In this document: piece after piece, positions 58,742 to 64,000 of the stretch
Numbering within the stretch: the first letter of the stretch is position 1
How the letters are laid out: each line of letters begins with the position of its first letter
Assembly (NCBI RefSeq): GCF_014202415.1
Contig: NZ_JACHGR010000006.1
Location: forward strand, 124,001-188,000
Length of the DNA stretch: 64,000 nucleotides
Direction: 5' to 3'
Source of the DNA: Tolumonas osonensis
Lineage (GTDB): Bacteria > Pseudomonadota > Gammaproteobacteria > Enterobacterales > Aeromonadaceae
Translations under genes and position numbers: made by a program
Notes under the pieces: generated by a model
Database searches by the model: none
Told to the model about the DNA's origin: nothing
What the model saw: only the letters and a program-made list of their open reading frames with translations

Positions 58742-58761
58742 CGGCGGAGTGGTCTCCGCCG
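58742..58761 (-). terminator. GC-rich hairpin after cobT
   Basis: Perfect 8-base stem CGGCGGAG / CTCCGCCG with a 4-base loop, 15 bp beyond the cobT stop. No T-run on the cobT strand, so it may stabilise the mRNA end or pause transcription. Confidence 0.5.
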
Positions 58762-58775
58762 TTTCCGGCTCTGCA

Positions 58776-59807
58776 TCAGAGCGTTACACCGGCACTCTCG
58801 AAGCTGGCCATATTGTTATAGAACTCGGCGGCTGAACGGATCAGGGGTAACGCTATCGCGGCACCGGTGCCTTCACCCAGACGCAGGCCAAGTTGCAGCA
58901 GCGGAGCGGCGTCCAGTGCTTCCAGCATGGTCTGGTGTCCCTGTTCGCCGGAACAGTGGGCAAACAGCATATAATCCCGGCTGGCAGGGGCAATTCTGGT
59001 TGCCAGCAGGGCCGCCGCCGTAATGATGAAACCATCGATCAGAACGCTGATCCCTGCCTCTGCGGCGCCCAGAATCGCGCCGGTGATTTGGGCAATTTCG
59101 AAGCCACCGACTTCACGGAGCACATTCAGCGGGGTTTTGTTATTTCCGATGCGGTTTAACGCGGTCGCGGAGATGTTAATCTTGCGATCCAACTGCGCGT
59201 CACTGATGCCAGTGCCACGGCCGACACAGTCAGCGGCGGATTTATTCAGCAGCGCGGCCATAATGCAGGATGCCGGTGTCGTGTTGCCAATGCCCATTTC
59301 ACCGAAGGCCAGCAGGTTACAGCCTTCAGATACGAGCTGGCTGGCCAGTTGACGGCCATAGTGCAGCGACTGCAGCACTTCTTCTTCGGTCATGGCCGGT
59401 TCTTTGGCCAGATTGCGGGTACCGGCGCCAACGCGTTGCAGGATCAGCCGCTCGTCTTCTACCGGTGTCTTGATCCCGGCATCAACCACTTTCAGCGCCA
59501 TGTCATTGGCACGGCAGAAACAGTTGATGGCGGCACCACCGGCCAGAAAATTAAGTACCATCTGACGGGTGACATCGCTGCTGGTCAGACTGACATTTTC
59601 TTCTGCCACACCATGATCACCGGCGAACACCAGCATGGTCGGGTTCTGGATCACGATCTGGTTTTTCTGTTGAATCAGTGCCAGCTGGTGGGCGGTTTGT
59701 TCCAACGCACCTAGGGCACCCAGCGGTTTGGTTTTCATATTGATTTTGTGCTGGATGGCGTCACTGTCTTTTTGTGAGACCGGTTTGATATTCCATGACG
59801 TGCTCAT
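58776..59807 (-). CDS. cobT: CobT, nicotinate-nucleotide-dimethylbenzimidazole phosphoribosyltransferase
   Basis: Activates the lower ligand of cobalamin as alpha-ribazole phosphate. Seen: KTKPLGALGALEQ, FAGDHGVAEENVSLTSSDVTRQMV, FLAGGAAINCFCRAN, EMGIGNTTPASC, GRGTGISD and RLGEGTGAA with the catalytic Glu region. 343 residues from ATG 59807, behind AAAGGGAAA. The other assembly genes cobU and cobS are not in the window; cobC and btuR are 5 kb away. Confidence 0.96.
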   Translation of the reverse strand: MSTSWNIKPVSQKDSDAIQHKINMKTKPLGALGALEQTAHQLALIQQKNQIVIQNPTMLVFAGDHGVAEENVSLTSSDVTRQMVLNFLAGGAAINCFCRANDMALKVVDAGIKTPVEDERLILQRVGAGTRNLAKEPAMTEEEVLQSLHYGRQLASQLVSEGCNLLAFGEMGIGNTTPASCIMAALLNKSAADCVGRGTGISDAQLDRKINISATALNRIGNNKTPLNVLREVGGFEIAQITGAILGAAEAGISVLIDGFIITAAALLATRIAPASRDYMLFAHCSGEQGHQTMLEALDAAPLLQLGLRLGEGTGAAIALPLIRSAAEFYNNMASFESAGVTL

Positions 59808-59842
59808 TTTTTTCCCTTTATTTATTTTTTGTGTAAACCAGT

Positions 59843-59881
59843 AAAAAATAAAACCAATGCAGCGTGATAACTGCATTGGTT
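59843..59881 (-). terminator. Terminator of rlmI
   Basis: On the minus strand: stem AACCAATGCAG / CTGCATTGGTT, 8-base loop, followed by TTATTTTTTA. It separates rlmI from cobT. Confidence 0.9.
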
Positions 59882-59891
59882 CAGTTCGTTA

Positions 59892-61085
59892 TTATATTGC
59901 GCGAACAACCAGTCCTTTCAGGTAGTAACCTTCCGGATAAGGGGTGGCAATCGGGTGATCGGCTGCCTGAGTCATGCGTTCCAGGATCTGCGCTTCACGG
60001 CCTGCGTCCAGTGCGGCATCAGCGACAATTTTCTGGAACAGCTCAGATGTCATCAGACCGGAGCAGGAGAAGGTCAGCAGAATGCCTTCCGGGTTCAGCA
60101 ACTGAAAAGCCAGCAGGTTGATATCTTTATAACCGCGGCAGGCACCGTCCAGCTGGGCTTTGCTTTCGGCAAATTTCGGCGGATCCAGCACGATCATGTC
60201 GAATTTTTCGCCGCGTTCGCGGTATTCGCGCAGCAGCTTGAACACATCCTGTTTCTCGAAATGGGCTTTGCTCAGATCCAGCTGATTCAGGGTTGCGTTG
60301 TGTTTAGCCAGCGCCAGTGCCGGTTCGGACACGTCGACGTTGATGACTTCACTGGCACCACCATGCAGCGCATATACACCGAAACCGCCGGTATAGCAGA
60401 AGCAGTTCAGCACCCGGCGATCTTTGGCATAGCGGCCGGCAATGGCACGGTTATCGCGTTGATCCAGGTAGAAGCCGGTTTTATGGCCGCCTTTGATGTC
60501 CACGCTGATTTTAATGCCGTTGTTTTCTTCAATGACCACTTCATCCGGCGGTACTTCGCCGTACAGCAGACCGGTACGTTCAGCCAGACCCTCTTTTTTA
60601 CGTACTGCAACGTCAGAACGTTCGTAAATAGAACAGGTTGGATAAAGCTGTTGCAGCGCATTGATCAGTTCATGACGGTGGTATTCCGCGCCGCTGGAAA
60701 GCAGCTGACAGACCAGGTAGTCGTTATAACGATCGATGGTGATACCCGGCAGCAGATCGGATTCTGCCGCTACCAGACGATAGGCCGAAAGTTGCTGGCG
60801 GGCGATCAGGGCGTCACGGCCGCGTTGCGCCTGCTGCAGACGACGCACGAAGAAGTCGGTATCAATCTGTTCGTCTTGTTTGAATGTCCAGACACGAAGC
60901 CGGATTTGAGAATCCGGAGACCAGGCTCCGCGTGCCAGCCACTTACCGCGATGATCGACGATTTCTACCGGCTCACCGGCGTGCGGTTTGCCTTTTACTT
61001 TGTCGATAGCTTTGGAAAAAATCCACGGATGACGTCGAAGCAGGGATTTTTCCCGATCTTTTTGCAGAAAAACGGTAGTGCTCAT
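59892..61085 (-). CDS. rlmI: RlmI, 23S rRNA m5C1962 methyltransferase
   Basis: PUA domain followed by a Rossmann methyltransferase that methylates C1962 of 23S rRNA. Seen: [13 protein letters not shown] (PUA start), [30 protein letters not shown] (SAM site) and [11 protein letters not shown]. Start 61085 ([12 protein letters not shown]) gives 397 residues (396 in E. coli), although no good Shine-Dalgarno precedes it (the sequence reads CCAGAGCCTCCT). Single gene with its own terminator. Confidence 0.94.
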   Translation of the reverse strand: MSTTVFLQKDREKSLLRRHPWIFSKAIDKVKGKPHAGEPVEIVDHRGKWLARGAWSPDSQIRLRVWTFKQDEQIDTDFFVRRLQQAQRGRDALIARQQLSAYRLVAAESDLLPGITIDRYNDYLVCQLLSSGAEYHRHELINALQQLYPTCSIYERSDVAVRKKEGLAERTGLLYGEVPPDEVVIEENNGIKISVDIKGGHKTGFYLDQRDNRAIAGRYAKDRRVLNCFCYTGGFGVYALHGGASEVINVDVSEPALALAKHNATLNQLDLSKAHFEKQDVFKLLREYRERGEKFDMIVLDPPKFAESKAQLDGACRGYKDINLLAFQLLNPEGILLTFSCSGLMTSELFQKIVADAALDAGREAQILERMTQAADHPIATPYPEGYYLKGLVVRAI

Positions 61086-61209
61086 AGGAGGCTCTGGTAA
61101 AAAAACAGGGTTAATATTGTAGCCGTCCCTGTTTTGAAACTCCAATGCTCACATCGGGATTAAGGCTTAAAGCAGTAACCCACACAGCACTGAAGGGAAA
61201 GACGAGTGA

Positions 61210-61238
61210 GCTGCTGTGCTCACGAAGAACACAGCAGC
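61210..61238 (-). terminator. Hairpin after the KAS II gene
   Basis: Perfect 9-base stem GCTGCTGTG / CACAGCAGC with an 11-base loop, 16 bp beyond the stop. No T-run; possible weak terminator. Confidence 0.45.
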
Positions 61239-61253
61239 CGGGCAGGAGGAAAA

Positions 61254-62531
61254 TTAAGCGCCAGTCCAGCGTTTGAATAACACGCTGGCGTTAACTCCGC
61301 CGAAACCAAAGCCGTTAGAAATGGCATATTCAATCGGCATTTTACGGGCGGCGCCGTGGACAATATCGACACCCTCGGCAAACGGATCGGCTTGTTCCAG
61401 ATTGCGGGTGGCAGGCGCAATCTGATCGCGGAGTGCCAGTACCGTGAAGATGGCTTCAATGCCGCCAGCAGCACCCAGCAGATGTCCGGTTGCCGATTTG
61501 GTTGACGTTACGGCAATCTTGTTATCCGTACCGAAAATGGCCTTGATAGCGGCCAGTTCACCCTTATCACCAACAGGGGTTGAGGTGGCATGCGCATTCA
61601 GATGCTGGATTTGGGAAGGTGCAATACCTGCCTGATGAATGGCGGCCGCCATGGCGCGACGTGCGCCGTCACCGTTTTCCGGTCCGGCCGTCAGGTGATA
61701 GGCATCGGCACTGGTGCCATAACCGACTAATTCTGCAATCGGGGTTGCGCCACGTGCCAGAGCATGTTCCAGCGATTCAATCACCAGCAATCCGGCCCCT
61801 TCGCCCATGACAAAGCCGTCACGATTGACATCGAACGGGCGTGACGCGGATTCCGGGGTATCGTTAAATGACGACGACAAGGCACGGGCGGCAGCAAAGC
61901 CGGCAAGGCTCACCCGATCTATGCATGCTTCAGCTCCGCCACAAACAGCAATATCGGCTTCACCATTGCGGATCATTCGGGCCACATCGCCAATGGCCTG
62001 AACACCGGCGGCGCAAGCTGTTACCGGAGCGCCCAGCGGACCTTTAAAACCGAAATTAATCGAGACATGGCCCGCAGCCATATTCACCAGAAATGAAGGA
62101 ATAGTGAACGGCGACAAACGGCGAGGGCCTTTGGTATCGGTCGTACGGACCGCATCGACGATGGCAGGAAAACCGCCGATCCCGGAAGCGATGATGGTCG
62201 CAGTACGTTCCTGTTCTTCCGGCGTATTGGCGACCCAGCCCGCTTGCGCTAATGCTTCTTTGGCGGCGGCAATAGCGAACATGATGAAACGATCCATCTT
62301 CTTCTGTTCTTTTACCGGGATCACGTCATCAGGATTAAAGCCGGCTTCCGCATCTTCTTCCTGAGACGGAACAACACCGCCCACTTTAGCCGGCAGGTCG
62401 GCAGTGACTGATTCGGCCAGCCGGCGTAAACCGGATTGTCCGGCCAGCAAACGTTGCCAGACTGTTTCAGTACCGCAACCCAGCGGAGTTACAGCGCCCA
62501 TGCCAGTGACGACAATGCGACGTAATGTCAT
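61254..62531 (-). CDS. Stand-alone beta-ketoacyl-ACP synthase II (FabF-like)
   Basis: Thiolase-fold condensing enzyme of fatty-acid elongation. Catalytic Cys-His-His: C173 (VTACAAG), H314 (LNAHATSTP) and H350 (SATGHLLGAAGG). 425 residues, slightly longer than E. coli FabF (413). It is not next to acpP or fabG, as the main fabF is in most gammaproteobacteria, so it is probably a second KAS II; a specialised chain-length role is inference. Confidence 0.93.
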   Translation of the reverse strand: MTLRRIVVTGMGAVTPLGCGTETVWQRLLAGQSGLRRLAESVTADLPAKVGGVVPSQEEDAEAGFNPDDVIPVKEQKKMDRFIMFAIAAAKEALAQAGWVANTPEEQERTATIIASGIGGFPAIVDAVRTTDTKGPRRLSPFTIPSFLVNMAAGHVSINFGFKGPLGAPVTACAAGVQAIGDVARMIRNGEADIAVCGGAEACIDRVSLAGFAAARALSSSFNDTPESASRPFDVNRDGFVMGEGAGLLVIESLEHALARGATPIAELVGYGTSADAYHLTAGPENGDGARRAMAAAIHQAGIAPSQIQHLNAHATSTPVGDKGELAAIKAIFGTDNKIAVTSTKSATGHLLGAAGGIEAIFTVLALRDQIAPATRNLEQADPFAEGVDIVHGAARKMPIEYAISNGFGFGGVNASVLFKRWTGA

Positions 62532-62602
62532 GATAATGATTCCTCATGGTAATGCGCGTCAGGGGTAGCTTCATGACTATCACGTTGACGCTGATCACTT
62601 TC

Positions 62603-62631
62603 ATTATGCAAGTTAGTGTGAAACATGTTTA
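62603..62631 (-). promoter_or_regulatory. Candidate promoter of the KAS II gene; rest of the 330-bp spacer
   Basis: Minus strand TAAACA (62626-62631) and CATAAT (62603-62608) with 17 bp between, 72 bp before the KAS II start. The rest of the 62532-62861 spacer shows a small dyad TATCGC / GCGATA (62720-62736) and nothing that looks coding. Confidence 0.35.
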
Positions 62632-62861
62632 ATTTGCGTACCTTGTTGCGTTTTTGTTATCGCAATAACCGCTTACCAAAATTATTGTGGTATCTCTTTA
62701 TGACACCAGATGCATTTGCTATCGCGGATGGCGATAAATTTTCAGTATGACGGTGGATAGGGCTGTGAGCTCAGCCATCTGGAATAGCAGTCAGTAGATA
62801 AGTATGGACTAATTTTTGTTCAGTGATGTTTCATTCGCTGTATTAAGGAGTAAGACCTTTT

Positions 62862-63905
62862 ATGTGGCAAGCTTCAGAAAACAGATATAACTCAATGACA
62901 TATCAGCGTTGTGGCCTCTCGGGGCTGTTACTGCCGGCAATTTCACTTGGTCTGTGGCACAACTTTGGTGAAGACACGCCGGATCACACCAAGCGGGCGA
63001 TTTGTCGTAAGGCATTTGATCTGGGGATCACGCATTTCGATCTGGCGAATAACTACGGTCCGCCACCGGGGTCTGCCGAAATTGCCTTTGGCAAGATTCT
63101 GAAAACCGATTTTGCCGCTTACCGGGATGAGCTGATCATCTCTTCCAAAGCCGGCTATGACATGTGGCCGGGGCCCTATGGTCAGTGGGGCAGCCGCAAG
63201 TATCTGATTGCCAGCTGTGACCAGAGTCTGAAACGGCTGGGGCTGGATTACGTCGATATTTTCTATTCGCATCGGTTTGATCCGTTGACGCCGCTGGAAG
63301 AAACCATGATGGCGCTGGATCATATTGTTCGTTCCGGCAGAGCGCAGTATGTCGGGATCTCGTCCTATAACTCGCAGCGCACCCGCGAAGCCGTCGCCAT
63401 TCTGAAAGATCTGGGAACGCCGTGTCTGATTCATCAACCCAGTTATTCCATGCTGAACCGCTGGGTGGAGGAGGATGGTCTGCTGGATACTCTGGATGAG
63501 CTGGGTGTCGGTTCGATCGTGTTTTCGCCGCTGGCGCAGGGGATGCTGACCGGGAAATACCTGAACGGTATTCCGGAAGGCAGCCGTGCAACGCAGCACA
63601 AATCGCTGAGAGAAAGCTTCCTGAGCGCGGAAACGCTGAGCCATATCCGCAAACTCAATGACATTGCCGAACGTCGTGGTCAGACACTGGCGCAGATGGC
63701 GTTGGCCTGGGTATTGCGCGGTGGCCGGGTAACATCAGCTTTGATTGGCGCCAGCCGACCGGAGCAGGTGGAGGATTGCGTCGGTGCCTTGGCGAACCGC
63801 GATTTCACCGAAGCAGAGCTGGCCGAAATAGACCTGTATGCGCTGGATGCTAACATCAATCTCTGGGCGGCATCGGCGGAGCGGCAGGGGCCACCCCGGA
63901 AGTAG
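62862..63905 (+). CDS. mgrA: MgrA/YghZ-type L-glyceraldehyde 3-phosphate reductase (aldo/keto reductase)
   Basis: NADPH-dependent aldo/keto reductase, (beta/alpha)8 barrel. Catalytic tetrad D60, Y65, K96 and H137; long matches to E. coli YghZ/Gpr such as LSLGLWHNF-like ISLGLWHNFG, THFDLANNYGPPPGSAE and KAGYDMWPGPYG. The C-terminal LIGASRPEQVEDCV contributes to NADPH binding in the family. 347 residues (346 in E. coli). ATG 62862 behind AAGGAG. Confidence 0.95.
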   Translation: MWQASENRYNSMTYQRCGLSGLLLPAISLGLWHNFGEDTPDHTKRAICRKAFDLGITHFDLANNYGPPPGSAEIAFGKILKTDFAAYRDELIISSKAGYDMWPGPYGQWGSRKYLIASCDQSLKRLGLDYVDIFYSHRFDPLTPLEETMMALDHIVRSGRAQYVGISSYNSQRTREAVAILKDLGTPCLIHQPSYSMLNRWVEEDGLLDTLDELGVGSIVFSPLAQGMLTGKYLNGIPEGSRATQHKSLRESFLSAETLSHIRKLNDIAERRGQTLAQMALAWVLRGGRVTSALIGASRPEQVEDCVGALANRDFTEAELAEIDLYALDANINLWAASAERQGPPRK

Positions 63906-63918
63906 TTATCAGGAAAAA

Positions 63919-63953
63919 CGAAGCCGGAAGTTTATTCCGGCTTTTTTGTTTTT
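63919..63953 (+). terminator. Terminator after mgrA
   Basis: Stem AAGCCGGAA / TTCCGGCTT with a 5-base loop, then a long T-run; A-rich on the left as well, so it may act both ways. Confidence 0.92.
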
Positions 63954-63965
63954 ATCTGCCCGCAG

Positions 63966-64000
63966 TTAATTCTTACCGCTGCGCCAGATGGAAATCAGCA
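63966..64000 (-). CDS. Possible C-terminal tail of a gene running in from the right edge
   Basis: On the minus strand the last bases read LISIWRSGKN then a stop at 63966-63968, just beyond the bidirectional-looking terminator. Too short to identify; the convergent placement is the only support. Confidence 0.3.
   Translation of the reverse strand, partial: LISIWRSGKN

Noticed and set aside
59955-61100. Long plus-strand open frame opposite rlmI (381 codons)
   Set aside because: It mirrors a conserved gene; its translation is Phe/Gln-rich with no domain signature and no ribosome site, and rlmI explains the region.

Overview
The window is an ordinary chromosomal segment of a gammaproteobacterium with a mosaic carbohydrate-surface locus in the middle. 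Housekeeping proteins (IscRSUA-HscBA-Fdx, QueA, Tgt, SecDF, NlpI, UbiUVT, TrmJ, RlmI) read as close relatives of the E. coli and Vibrio proteins. Base composition is moderate (about half G+C by eye) and the order of genes looks like Aeromonadales; a Tolumonas-like organism is my best guess, made from memory and not verified. No rRNA, tRNA, CRISPR array, prophage or insertion sequence was seen.

Layout: (1) 1-11.8 kb is a phosphate regulon block: the end of phoR, pstS, tadA, convergent ppx-ppk, then pstC-pstA-pstB-phoU, with Pho boxes before pstS, pstC and (minus strand) ppk. (2) 11.9-26.7 kb is a polysaccharide locus: galE, a JUMPstart/ops leader, wzz, a Stealth-family phosphotransferase, wzx, wzy, two GT4 glycosyltransferases, a WcaJ-type initiating transferase, a PglL/WaaL-type ligase and rmlDACB. 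The part from about 14.25 to 18.85 kb is strongly AT-rich and looks acquired. An orphan gene and a second (WbpL-like) initiating transferase follow. (3) 28.7-36.5 kb: rpiA, a GlyGly-CTERM trypsin-like protease, queA, a pair of long RNA-hairpin repeats, tgt, yajC-secD-secF and a rhodanese. (4) 36.6-48.4 kb: nlpI, ubiV-ubiU divergent from ubiT, trmJ, the isc operon with an IscR site and an internal terminator, pepB (no iscX) and ndk. (5) 48.5-64 kb: mlaA, a GH4 glycosidase divergent from a LysR regulator, a YcbL-type hydrolase, btuR and cobC, an exonuclease and a cNMP/CBS/DUF294 protein, a vSGLT-type Na+/galactose symporter, cobT, rlmI, a stand-alone KAS II, an aldo/keto reductase, and perhaps the tail of one more gene.

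How parts fit: PhoR with Pst/PhoU senses and imports phosphate while Ppk/Ppx build and degrade polyphosphate, all probably under PhoB. The surface locus should form one long RfaH-dependent transcript that makes dTDP-rhamnose, initiates, extends, flips, polymerises and transfers a glycan. The galactose symporter has a GalR-like operator and a possible CRP site in its promoter, which links it to galactose metabolism. I did not find a wholly new system; the least explained items are the twin hairpin repeats between queA and tgt, the cNMP/CBS/DUF294-exonuclease pair beside the symporter, the altered second initiating transferase, and several perfect palindromes in promoters.
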